From positions 62,001-126,000 of the forward strand of contig CAJYWD010000029.1 in NCBI GenBank assembly GCA_913778505.1: 64,000 bases of DNA, in the 5' to 3' direction. This stretch comes from an uncultured Chryseobacterium sp. Its GTDB lineage: Bacteria; Bacteroidota; Bacteroidia; Flavobacteriales; Weeksellaceae. A model generated the notes under the pieces. The model searched no databases. It was not told the DNA's origin and saw only the letters and a program-made list of their open reading frames with translations. A program made the translations under genes and the position numbers. Position 1 is the first letter of the stretch, and each line of letters starts with the position of its first letter. Shown here piece by piece: positions 32,195 to 39,953 of this stretch.

Positions 32195-33123
32195 TGAAAA
32201 AGATTTCCATCGTTATTCCCGTTCACAACGAAGAAGGCAATATCTATTTGATGTATCAAAGAATCCAGGCCGTCTTTTCAAAACTCGAAAATTATTCTTT
32301 TGAGACGATTTTCGTTAATGATGGAAGCCGGGATAGCTCTCAAATAATTTTGGAACAGCTCAGTCAGGATTTTGATAATGTCAAATTCATAGAGTTTTCA
32401 AGAAATTTTGGTCATCAGCCAGCTGTAAAGGCCGGTCTGGATTTTGCCGATGGAAATGCTGTCATCTCGATGGACGCAGATTTGCAACATCCGCCAGAAC
32501 TCATTCCGGAACTCATCCAGAATTGGGAAGAAGGCTTTGACGTGGTTTTGACCAACCGGAAATATCCCAAAGAAATATCTTATTTTAAGAAAAAAACCTC
32601 GGAAATATTTTACAAATTTCTTTCCAGAATCTCCGATGTCGATTTGAAAAGCGGCGGCGGTTCCGATTTCAGATTGATGGACGCAAATGTTGTGCAGTCT
32701 TTCAGAAATTTCACCGAAGATGATTTGTTCCTCAGAGGACTGACAAGTTGGATGGGCTACAGACAGACGACCGTCAATTTTGTGGCAGGCGCCAGAAATG
32801 CAGGAGAAAGCAGTTATAATCTCAAAAAAATGATGAAATTCGCTTTTACGGGAATTACCGCTTTCAGCGTAAAACCGTTGTACCTTGCGGCATATCTGGG
32901 TTTTATGTTTTCAGCGCTTTCTGTGGTCGGTTACGGGATTTATGTCATTGAATCTTTCGTTTCCGGAACAGAAATCTCGGGTTGGGCCTCGCTGATTATG
33001 ACCATCGTTTTCTTTGGCGGTTTGCAGTTGATTATTTTAGGAATATTCGGAATTTATCTGGGCAAGATTTTTAAACAGGTCAAAGAACGCCCTAATTATA
33101 TCATTCGTTCAAAAAAATTATAA
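32194..33123 (+). CDS. GtrB/DPM1-like family 2 glycosyltransferase
   Basis: A 309-residue enzyme. The GT-A domain begins ISIVIPVHNEEGNI; the DxD region is SMDADLQHPPELI near residue 92, and FSRNFGHQPAVKAGLDFA near 69 is typical of dolichyl/undecaprenyl-phosphate sugar synthases. The C-terminus has two membrane segments (about 228-255 and 268-295), as in GtrB. It should charge undecaprenyl phosphate with a hexose. That product is the donor type a GT87 enzyme needs, and the GT87 gene overlaps it by one base. Confidence 0.9.
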   Translation: MKKISIVIPVHNEEGNIYLMYQRIQAVFSKLENYSFETIFVNDGSRDSSQIILEQLSQDFDNVKFIEFSRNFGHQPAVKAGLDFADGNAVISMDADLQHPPELIPELIQNWEEGFDVVLTNRKYPKEISYFKKKTSEIFYKFLSRISDVDLKSGGGSDFRLMDANVVQSFRNFTEDDLFLRGLTSWMGYRQTTVNFVAGARNAGESSYNLKKMMKFAFTGITAFSVKPLYLAAYLGFMFSALSVVGYGIYVIESFVSGTEISGWASLIMTIVFFGGLQLIILGIFGIYLGKIFKQVKERPNYIIRSKKL

Positions 33124-33912
33124 ATGATTTTACTAAGTTTCGACATCGAAGAATTTGATATGCCGCTAGAGTATAATGGCGAGATTCCCTTTACGGAACA
33201 ATTGTCGATTTCAAGAACAGGTCTGCAGAATATTCTCAGGATTTTGAAAGACAATCAAATCAAAGCCACTTTTTTTTCAACGCTTGTATTTGCAGAAAAT
33301 AACCAGGATTTAGTCCGTCAATTGCTTTCAGAAGGTCACGAATTGGCATCTCACACGTGGTTTCATTCGGAGTTTGAAGAAAAACATCTGCTGGAATCAA
33401 GATTGGAATTAGAAAAATTATTTGACACCAAAGTGGTTGGACTCAGAATGCCGAGGATGAGTCCTGTTTCCGAAGATGCTGTTTCCGAAGCTGGATATTT
33501 CTACAATTCTTCCATCAACCCAACTTATTTGCCCGGACGGTATAACAACTTCAATATCAGCAGAAAACCATTTTGTCAAAAGAGAGTTTGGCAATTTCCC
33601 GCGTCGGTTTCTACCATGTTGAGAGTTCCTTTGTTTTGGTTAAGTTTTCATAACTTTCCGGTTTGGATTTACAAACTGTTGTCCAAAATTTCATTGAAGG
33701 AAACCGGATTTCTGAACATCTATTTTCATCCCTGGGAATTTGCAGACATTTCGAATCCAAAATACAAATTGCCAGCCTTCACTTTCAAAAATACAAGTGA
33801 AGAAATGATACATCGTTTTGATGACTTTATCAAATGGGCAAAAAAAAATAATTACCAGTTTTCCACCACCCGTGATTTTTTGGAAGCCTGGACTCAAAAA
33901 AGTATGAATTAA
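33124..33912 (+). CDS. Polysaccharide deacetylase (NodB-like)
   Basis: A 262-residue carbohydrate esterase. Motif 1 is SFDIEEFDMP (residues 5-14), the metal-binding His pair is in GHELASHTWFHSEF near 76-84, motif 3 is GLRMPRMSP near 110, and the later YFHPWEF near 198 carries a further His. SFDIEEFD is the form seen in exopolysaccharide-type deacetylases that lack the usual TFDDG. No signal peptide, so it acts in the cytoplasm, probably on a lipid-linked sugar. It abuts GT2 and overlaps GT4 by one base. Confidence 0.85.
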   Translation: MILLSFDIEEFDMPLEYNGEIPFTEQLSISRTGLQNILRILKDNQIKATFFSTLVFAENNQDLVRQLLSEGHELASHTWFHSEFEEKHLLESRLELEKLFDTKVVGLRMPRMSPVSEDAVSEAGYFYNSSINPTYLPGRYNNFNISRKPFCQKRVWQFPASVSTMLRVPLFWLSFHNFPVWIYKLLSKISLKETGFLNIYFHPWEFADISNPKYKLPAFTFKNTSEEMIHRFDDFIKWAKKNNYQFSTTRDFLEAWTQKSMN

Positions 33913-35009
33913 TGAAGATCGCTTACGACGCCAAACGTATTTTTTCCAGCTGGTCTGGTTTAGGAAACTATTCCCGCGATTTGGTTCGGGTTTTAGCAAC
34001 GTATTTTCCTGATAATCAATATTTATTGTTCAATAAAAAAAAGTCGGAACGTGGCGAAGCGGTTTTAAAATTGCGCAATGTCACTTTCGTTCAAACAACC
34101 AAAGGCACGCTCTCCCGACAGCTCAAAACCGGAATTGACGCACAAAATAACAATGCGGACATTTTCCACGGTTTGTCCGGCGAATTGCCTCTGCGATGGA
34201 ACTCAAAACCCATCAAAAAAATTGTAACCATACATGATTTGATTTTTGAAAGATATCCGGAATATTACACGTGGATTGACCGGAAAATTCATTTCTGGAA
34301 ATTCAAGAAAGCAGCGCAATCTGCGGATAAAATTATTGCAATTTCTGAACAGACCAAAGATGATATCATTCATTATCTGAAAGTTCCAGAAAGTAAGATT
34401 GAAGTCGTTTACCAAGGTTGTCATGCGAGTTTTAAAGAAAAACAATCGCAGGAAATCCTCAGTGAAATCAAAGAAAAGTTCAATCTTCCTGATAAATTTC
34501 TTTTGAATGTCGGAACGATTGAGCCTCGGAAAAACTTATTGAATATTGTAAAAGCTTTAAAAGATTCCAAAATTCCTTTAGTTGTTGTCGGAAGTCGAAA
34601 AAATAAAAAATATGTGCGCAAAATTGACAAGCTTGTGAGACAGAGCGGAGTCGAAGTCTCTTTTCTAAGTGATGTTTCGATGGAGGAATTAGCAGGGATT
34701 TATAAGCTTGCAGACATTTTTATTTATCCAAGTTTTTTCGAAGGTTTCGGGATTCCTGTCATCGAAGCTTTGTTTTCGGAAACTGTTGTGATTACGAGTA
34801 ACACCAGTTGTCTGCCTGAAGCTGGCGGACCGGATTCCGTCTATGTCAATCCTGAAAATGTGGAAGACATTCGTGCCAAAATCAATTTCCTTTGGGAGAA
34901 CGAATCTGAAAGAAAACGCCGTGGAGAAAAAGGTTTGCAATTCGTTCAGAAATTCAATGATGAGGTGATTGCTAAGAAAGTGATGAAGGTTTACAAAAGT
35001 TTGGTTTAA
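33912..35009 (+). CDS. Family 4 glycosyltransferase
   Basis: A 365-residue GT-B enzyme. N-domain: MKIAYDAKRIFSSWSGLGNY with a Gly-rich acceptor loop. C-domain: VGTIEPRKNLLNIVKAL near residue 200 and the nucleotide-sugar pocket YPSFFEGFGIPVIEALFSE near 275, with the conserved E-x7-E. The family makes retaining alpha-linkages in LPS, capsule or glycoprotein glycans. It is last in the GT87-GT2-deacetylase-GT4 operon. Confidence 0.9.
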   Translation: MKIAYDAKRIFSSWSGLGNYSRDLVRVLATYFPDNQYLLFNKKKSERGEAVLKLRNVTFVQTTKGTLSRQLKTGIDAQNNNADIFHGLSGELPLRWNSKPIKKIVTIHDLIFERYPEYYTWIDRKIHFWKFKKAAQSADKIIAISEQTKDDIIHYLKVPESKIEVVYQGCHASFKEKQSQEILSEIKEKFNLPDKFLLNVGTIEPRKNLLNIVKALKDSKIPLVVVGSRKNKKYVRKIDKLVRQSGVEVSFLSDVSMEELAGIYKLADIFIYPSFFEGFGIPVIEALFSETVVITSNTSCLPEAGGPDSVYVNPENVEDIRAKINFLWENESERKRRGEKGLQFVQKFNDEVIAKKVMKVYKSLV

Positions 35010-35015
35010 TTGAAT

Positions 35016-35083
35016 GCTTCGAGAGCCTCAGCCTGACAATAACTAACTACCACCAACTGACAACCATAAACCAACAACTAATA
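35016..35083 (+). repeat. Composite repeat: 23-mer plus ACCnACn heptamers
   Basis: A 23-base block starting GCTTCGAGAGCCTCAGCC (35016-35038) is followed by six heptamers: ACTAACT, ACCACCA, ACTGACA, ACCATAA, ACCAACA and ACTAATA (35042-35083). The same 23-mer and the same type of heptamers occur inside the macroglobulin gene (45685-45749, opposite strand). It lies between the convergent GT4 and YggS genes and touches the yggS stop. Confidence 0.88.
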
Positions 35084-35731
35084 ATTCCTTTCTCCAAAAA
35101 TAGCAGAACCAACTCGCACAGAATTAGAGCCACATTCGATGGCTAAAGGAAAGTCGCCACTCATTCCCATTGAAAGAGTTTCTAAAGGTTTGAGTTCGGA
35201 TAATTTATCAAAAAGTTGTTTTAATACGTTAAATTCCTCACGGATTTGCGTTTCGTCATCCACAAAACTCGCCATTCCCATTAGTCCTTTGATTTCTATA
35301 TTCGGATAATTTCCATTAAGGTACTTGTTGAAAATGTCTGTGGCTTCATCGGTTGTTAATCCAAACTTAGTATCTTCTTTTGCGATTTTCACTTGCAGCA
35401 GAACATTGATTTTCCGGTCATTTTTCAAAGCTTCTTTATCAATTTCTCTCAAAAGTTTTTCGCTGTCGATACTTTCTATCATCGCAATGAAACCGGCGAT
35501 GTATTTTACTTTATTGGTTTGAAGATGCCCAATCAAATGCCATTCGACATCATTGGGAAGAACAGGTTGCTTTTCCAACAATTCCTGAACTTTATTCTCT
35601 CCGAAAGCCCGCTGTCCCAAATCATAAACTTCCTTGATTTTCTTGGCAGGATTCGTTTTGGAAACTGCAACGAGTTTTACATTTTGAGGAAGCTGTGAAA
35701 GAATATACTGATAATTGTTTTCGATTGACAT
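35078..35731 (-). CDS. YggS-family PLP-binding protein
   Basis: A 217-residue protein of the YBL036C/YggS/PLPHP family, which binds pyridoxal phosphate and keeps B6 and amino-acid pools balanced without a known reaction. PLP Lys in LVAVSKTNPAKKI near residue 23, GENKVQELLEK, WHLIGHLQTNKVKYI near 70 and the phosphate-binding end SMGMSGDFPLAIECGSNSVRVG. The last codons run into the heptamers at 35042-35083. Confidence 0.92.
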   Translation of the reverse strand: MSIENNYQYILSQLPQNVKLVAVSKTNPAKKIKEVYDLGQRAFGENKVQELLEKQPVLPNDVEWHLIGHLQTNKVKYIAGFIAMIESIDSEKLLREIDKEALKNDRKINVLLQVKIAKEDTKFGLTTDEATDIFNKYLNGNYPNIEIKGLMGMASFVDDETQIREEFNVLKQLFDKLSELKPLETLSMGMSGDFPLAIECGSNSVRVGSAIFGERNY

Positions 35732-35814
35732 TTTAATGGAATTTTAAAAATCTAGAGCAAAAGTAGAGATTAATTATCTAATATAAATCACTTCCTGAAT
35801 TGCTCTAAAATTCG

Positions 35815-35822
35815 TAAATTTG
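35815..35822 (+). promoter_or_regulatory. -7 element of lpd
   Basis: TAAATTTG, 34 bases before the ATG. Confidence 0.5.
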
Positions 35823-35856
35823 AGGAAATTTTTATCAGAATTAAAGTACAAAATAT

Positions 35857-37260
35857 ATGAGTCAATTTGATGTAACCGTTATCGGTTCCGGTCCTGGCGG
35901 ATATGTTGCAGCCATCAGAGCTGCGCAATTGGGTTTCAAAACTGCAATTATCGAGAAATATCCTACCCTGGGCGGAACTTGTCTTAATGTGGGTTGTATC
36001 CCTTCCAAAGCTTTGCTGGACAGTTCCGAACATTTCGAAAAAGCAAAACACGAGTTTGCCGATTACGGAATCGTTATCAATGAGCCGAAAGTGGATTTGG
36101 CAAAAATGATTGAACGCAAAAATGGAGTAGTAGAGCAAACCACAAAAGGAATCAACTTCCTGATGGACAAGAATAAAATCACCGTTTTCGAAGGTGTCGG
36201 AAGTTTCGAATCTGCAACTCAAATCAAAGTGACGAAAAACGACGGCTCATCAGAAACCATCGAATCCAAATATACCATTATTGCGACAGGCTCCAAACCT
36301 TCATCTTTACCGTTTATTACATTAGATAAAGAAAGAATCATCACTTCTACCGAAGCTCTTAATTTGAAAGAAGTTCCGAAGCATTTAGTTGTTATTGGAG
36401 GTGGCGTTATCGGATTAGAACTTGGTTCAGTTTATTTGAGATTAGGTTCTCAGGTGACTGTGGTTGAGTTTATGGACAAGATCATCCCTGGAATGGACGG
36501 AAGTTTGTCCAAAGAATTACAAAAAGTTCTCAGAAAACAAGGCATGAAATTCGAGCTTTCCACAGCCGTTTCTGCAGTTGAGAGAAATGGAGATTCTGTA
36601 AAAGTGACAGCTAAGAATAAAAAAGGCGAAGAAGTCACTTATGAAAGTGATTACGTTTTGGTTTCTGTGGGCAGAAGACCTTACACAGATGGACTTGGGC
36701 TGGAAAAAGCTGGTGTGGAACTAGATGAAAGAGGGCGCGTAAAAACCAATGAACATCTTCAGACGAATGTGGCTAATATATATGCTATTGGAGATGTAGT
36801 TGCCGGTGCAATGTTGGCACACAAGGCCGAGGAAGAAGGAACAATGGTCGCAGAAATATTAGCTGGACAGAAGCCTCACATTAACTATAACCTCATTCCT
36901 GGCGTAGTTTATACCTGGCCGGAAGTGGCTGGTGTTGGTAAAACTGAAGAACAACTGAAGGCAGAAGGCGTGGCTTATAAAGTCGGCAGTTTCCCGATGA
37001 GAGCTTTGGGTAGAAGCCGTGCCAGTGGTGATACGGACGGATTTGTAAAAATCATCGCTGACGAAAAGACGGACGAAGTTTTAGGTTTCCACATGATTGG
37101 GGCAAGAGCTGCGGATTTGGTTGCAGAAGGTGTTATCGCAATGGAATTCCGTGCCAGTGCAGAAGACATTGCAAGAAGTTCCCACGCGCACCCGACTTAT
37201 GCAGAAGCTGTAAAAGAAGCAGCATTGGATGCGACAGGAAAGCGTTCAATTCACATGTAA
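35857..37260 (+). CDS. lpdA: Dihydrolipoyl dehydrogenase
   Basis: A 467-residue flavoprotein, the E3 subunit that reoxidises lipoamide in the pyruvate, 2-oxoglutarate or branched-chain dehydrogenase complexes or the glycine cleavage system. FAD site GSGPGGYVAAIRAAQ (11-25), redox disulfide GGTCLNVGCIPSK (about 40-52), NAD site VVIGGGVIGLELGSVY (about 176), second FAD motif NIYAIGDVV and the catalytic His-Glu in SHAHPTYAEAVKEA near 445. Monocistronic, so it may serve several complexes. It ends at a clear terminator. Confidence 0.95.
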   Translation: MSQFDVTVIGSGPGGYVAAIRAAQLGFKTAIIEKYPTLGGTCLNVGCIPSKALLDSSEHFEKAKHEFADYGIVINEPKVDLAKMIERKNGVVEQTTKGINFLMDKNKITVFEGVGSFESATQIKVTKNDGSSETIESKYTIIATGSKPSSLPFITLDKERIITSTEALNLKEVPKHLVVIGGGVIGLELGSVYLRLGSQVTVVEFMDKIIPGMDGSLSKELQKVLRKQGMKFELSTAVSAVERNGDSVKVTAKNKKGEEVTYESDYVLVSVGRRPYTDGLGLEKAGVELDERGRVKTNEHLQTNVANIYAIGDVVAGAMLAHKAEEEGTMVAEILAGQKPHINYNLIPGVVYTWPEVAGVGKTEEQLKAEGVAYKVGSFPMRALGRSRASGDTDGFVKIIADEKTDEVLGFHMIGARAADLVAEGVIAMEFRASAEDIARSSHAHPTYAEAVKEAALDATGKRSIHM

Positions 37261-37284
37261 CCATTATTTTTACATCAAACATAC

Positions 37285-37316
37285 AAAGAGAAGCAAAAAC
37301 CGCTTCTCTTTTTTTG
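37285..37316 (+). terminator. Terminator of lpd
   Basis: AAAGAGAAGC/GCTTCTCTTT, a 10-bp stem with a seven-base loop and a T tract. Confidence 0.75.
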
Positions 37317-37349
37317 TGATCATAATTCGCCTGCTAATCATTTTGTGCT

Positions 37350-37357
37350 TAACTTTG
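37350..37357 (+). promoter_or_regulatory. -7 element of aroB
   Basis: TAACTTTG, 14 bases before the ATG at 37372, leaving a leader of only about 8 bases. This supports that ATG over the upstream in-frame start at 37345, which would precede the transcript. Confidence 0.5.
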
Positions 37358-37371
37358 TTAAAAATTGTGTC

Positions 37372-38418
37372 ATGATCAAAGAACTGGACAAGGATTTCAC
37401 AAGTCTTAATGACTACATTCAGCAACTGAAACCAAGCAAAATTTTCATTCTGGTGGATGAAAATACGCACGACAAATGCCTTCCTGTCATGCTTCCACAT
37501 CTGGAGTTGGAAGCACCTTTTGAAGTCATAGAAATAGAAGCAGGAGAGGAGCATAAAACCATTGAGACCGCCACACAGCTCTGGGAGATCTTTTCCGAGA
37601 TGGAAGCAGACCGGAAGTCGCTTTTGATCAATCTGGGTGGTGGTGTGATCACAGATCTTGGAGGTTTCGTGGCGTCCACTTATAAGAGAGGTTTTAAGTT
37701 CGTGAATGTGCCGACCACCCTGCTCGGTATGTGCGATGCATCTATTGGCGGAAAAACCGGTATAGATCATCAGTATCTCAAAAACATTATCGGAACTTTT
37801 GCGCTGCCGGAAGGTGTTTTCTTCTATCCCGATTTTCTCCACACCCTGAAGTTTGAAGAATTGCGCAGTGGATTCGCCGAAATGCTGAAGCATGGTCTCA
37901 TAGCCGATCAAAAACACTGGAACGATTTGATCAGTATCGACAGTATTGCGGTAGAATTTATAAAGCCGCACATCCGCCGAAGTATGGAGATCAAGAATGA
38001 AGTGGTGATGCAGGATTTCAAGGAACAGCATGTCCGCAAGACACTCAACTTTGGTCATACCATCGGTCATGCGGTGGAGAGTCTTTTTATGAAAAAAGGT
38101 CAGTTGATTCCTCATGGTGAGGCGGTTGCGCTGGGTATGATCTGCGAGGCACATCTGGCATTACTCTGCGGTCTGATTGACGTGGATGATTCCTCGGTCA
38201 TCATCAGCAAGATCAAAAGACTTTTTCCATATATTGATATTTCCGAATTCAAAAACGGCGCTATCATGGATTTGATGTTTAATGACAAAAAAAATCAGGA
38301 TGGAAACATCCATTTTAGCCTGATCAATGGTATCGGCAGCTGTCTTTTTGATCAGAAAGTGAATGCAGAACAGATTATTCTGACCCTCGAATTCTATAAA
38401 AATCTGGAGAAAATATGA
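37372..38418 (+). CDS. aroB: 3-dehydroquinate synthase
   Basis: A 348-residue NAD- and metal-dependent enzyme of the shikimate pathway. NAD site NLGGGVITDLGGFVAST (about 84-100), VPTTLLGMCDASIGGKTGID (about 113-132), the metal ligand Glu in GFAEMLKHGLI near 172, and His in LNFGHTIGHAVE near 232 and HGEAVALGM near 252. All are complete. A weak AT-rich hairpin (TTATTATTC/GAATAATA) follows the stop. Confidence 0.94.
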   Translation: MIKELDKDFTSLNDYIQQLKPSKIFILVDENTHDKCLPVMLPHLELEAPFEVIEIEAGEEHKTIETATQLWEIFSEMEADRKSLLINLGGGVITDLGGFVASTYKRGFKFVNVPTTLLGMCDASIGGKTGIDHQYLKNIIGTFALPEGVFFYPDFLHTLKFEELRSGFAEMLKHGLIADQKHWNDLISIDSIAVEFIKPHIRRSMEIKNEVVMQDFKEQHVRKTLNFGHTIGHAVESLFMKKGQLIPHGEAVALGMICEAHLALLCGLIDVDDSSVIISKIKRLFPYIDISEFKNGAIMDLMFNDKKNQDGNIHFSLINGIGSCLFDQKVNAEQIILTLEFYKNLEKI

Positions 38419-38558
38419 TGCTTATTATTCATTGAATAATATTTTTAAGTCATTGATAGTAAATAATTTATTTTACCTTTAATCCGGTCGTACAGTGATA
38501 TTCACTACTATGAATTAAATTTTGGCAAAGAATTTGAAATTATCCAAATCGTAAAAAC

Positions 38559-38579
38559 AAAATTTAAAATTTGAAATTA
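38559..38579 (+). repeat. Three heptamers at the start of the first barrel gene
   Basis: AAAATTT, AAAATTT and GAAATTA, the last overlapping the A of the ATG. The type resembles array 2 at 3444-3730 but three AT-rich units could be chance. Confidence 0.35.
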
Positions 38580-39214
38580 TGAAAAAGTTATTTTTAGGAT
38601 TAGGTTTAGTAGCTGGAACTTTTGCATTTGCACAAACTACTTTTGGTCTAAAAGGAGGAATGAATGTTTCTTCTTTATCAAAAGATGGAGGCTTAGAAGA
38701 TCAATCATCAAAGATTGGTTTTAACGGTGGTGTTTTTTTAAATGCACCATTATCAGAACAGTTCAGTATACAACCCGAGGTACTTTATAACAATCTGGGC
38801 TCAAAAGTTACAATTACTGAGGCTAATATTGGCAACAATAATTATACTGCGGAGTATGCAAGGCATTTAGATTACATTTCAGTTCCAGTTATGGCGCAAT
38901 TCAATGCCACACCAAATTTTTACATTGAGGCAGGCCCACAATTTAGCTTTCTTGTTGATGCCAGAGACAAATATAAAAATACTAAGAACGGATCAACACA
39001 AAACGCAGAATCCTATTCATTGAATAAGGATAACTTTAATAACTTTGATTTTGCATTAGGATTGGGAATAGGTTATTATTTTACACCTCAGTTAGGAATT
39101 AATGCTAGATATACTGCTGGACTGACAGATATATATAAAAGTAATTCTAACAGCACTGACAATGTGAAGAATAATGTCTTTCAAGTAGGACTCAATTTCC
39201 GATTCAAGAACTAA
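38579..39214 (+). CDS. PorT-type outer-membrane beta-barrel protein 1
   Basis: A 211-residue protein. Signal peptide 1-18 (ends TFAFAQ), then an eight-strand-type barrel: TFGLKGGMNVSSL, FNGGVFLNAPLSEQFSIQPEVLYNN in part, YISVPVMAQF, NFYIEAGPQFSFLV and a final NVFQVGLNFRFKN. It belongs to the outer-membrane beta-barrel/porin family common in Flavobacteria. No specific substrate can be given. It is followed by a terminator and then a paralogue with its own promoter. Confidence 0.85.
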   Translation: MKKLFLGLGLVAGTFAFAQTTFGLKGGMNVSSLSKDGGLEDQSSKIGFNGGVFLNAPLSEQFSIQPEVLYNNLGSKVTITEANIGNNNYTAEYARHLDYISVPVMAQFNATPNFYIEAGPQFSFLVDARDKYKNTKNGSTQNAESYSLNKDNFNNFDFALGLGIGYYFTPQLGINARYTAGLTDIYKSNSNSTDNVKNNVFQVGLNFRFKN

Positions 39215-39225
39215 AACGTTAATAA

Positions 39226-39256
39226 AAAAAGGCCGATTTTATCGGTCTTTTTTATT
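39226..39256 (+). terminator. Terminator between the paired barrel genes
   Basis: AAAGGCCGAT/ATCGGTCTTT stem with one G-T pair, loop TTT, then T6. Confidence 0.7.
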
Positions 39257-39266
39257 TGCTAATGGT

Positions 39267-39274
39267 TATTTTTG
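39267..39274 (+). promoter_or_regulatory. -7 element of the second barrel gene
   Basis: TATTTTTG, 27 bases before the ATG and downstream of the terminator, so the paralogues are separately transcribed. Confidence 0.45.
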
Positions 39275-39301
39275 CTGAGAAATCAATAGAAATAAAGTTT
39301 T

Positions 39302-39892
39302 ATGAATAAAATGTTTGGTGTTTTAGGATTGGTGTGTGCTTCTCTGTGTTATGGTCAGACTTTTGGCTTGAAGGGTGGATTGAATATCAGCACTGTAAGT
39401 AAGGAAAATGGATGGACAGATACCAACTCCAAGATTGGATATTATGCAGGACTTTACATGCACGCGCCGGTGAATTCGGTTTTCAGCATCCAGCCCGAGC
39501 TGATCTACAACAATATGGGTGTAAAGTATGATAATGGAAATACTTCACATACCCTAAACCTGGATTACATTGCAATGCCGATTATGTTTCAGTTCGAGCC
39601 TATTCCCAGATTTTATGTGGAGGCAGGACCACAGCTTGGTTTTTTGGTCAGTAATAAGAATAAGTATGAGAGTAATAACAAGACGATTATCGAAAAGGAC
39701 AAAGATGCCTACAATCCGTTTGACCTGAATGGAGCGCTGGGCTTGGGATTCAAGTTTAATAATATGGTCATTGGCGCCCGATATCTGGCAGGATTTACGG
39801 ATATCAAAAAAAATGGTTCTACCACTTGGAAAAACAGTGACAAGCAACTTCGCAACAATGGCTTCCAGATCGGATTACAATACGGCTTCTAA
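39302..39892 (+). CDS. PorT-type outer-membrane beta-barrel protein 2
   Basis: A 196-residue paralogue of the preceding protein: TFGLKGGLNISTVSKENG, SIQPELIYNNMG, LDYIAMPIMFQF and FYVEAGPQLGFLVSNK align block by block. Its third-codon GC is visibly higher than that of its neighbour, so the duplication is old or the copies have different origins. It converges on the protease gene across a shared terminator. Confidence 0.83.
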   Translation: MNKMFGVLGLVCASLCYGQTFGLKGGLNISTVSKENGWTDTNSKIGYYAGLYMHAPVNSVFSIQPELIYNNMGVKYDNGNTSHTLNLDYIAMPIMFQFEPIPRFYVEAGPQLGFLVSNKNKYESNNKTIIEKDKDAYNPFDLNGALGLGFKFNNMVIGARYLAGFTDIKKNGSTTWKNSDKQLRNNGFQIGLQYGF

Positions 39893-39895
39893 CAT

Positions 39896-39926
39896 AAAAA
39901 CCAGCTTCATCTGAAGCTGGTTCTTT
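39896..39926. terminator. Bidirectional terminator
   Basis: CCAGCTTC/GAAGCTGG 8-bp stem with loop ATCT, A5 before and TTCTTT after, between convergent genes. Confidence 0.7.
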
Positions 39927-39953
39927 GTATCAATGCTAATCTTCTTAGTCTTT

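Noticed and set aside
38559-38579. Strong heptamer leader for the first barrel gene
   Set aside because: Three AT-rich units (AAAATTT, AAAATTT, GAAATTA) are expected by chance in such sequence; kept only as a low-confidence feature.
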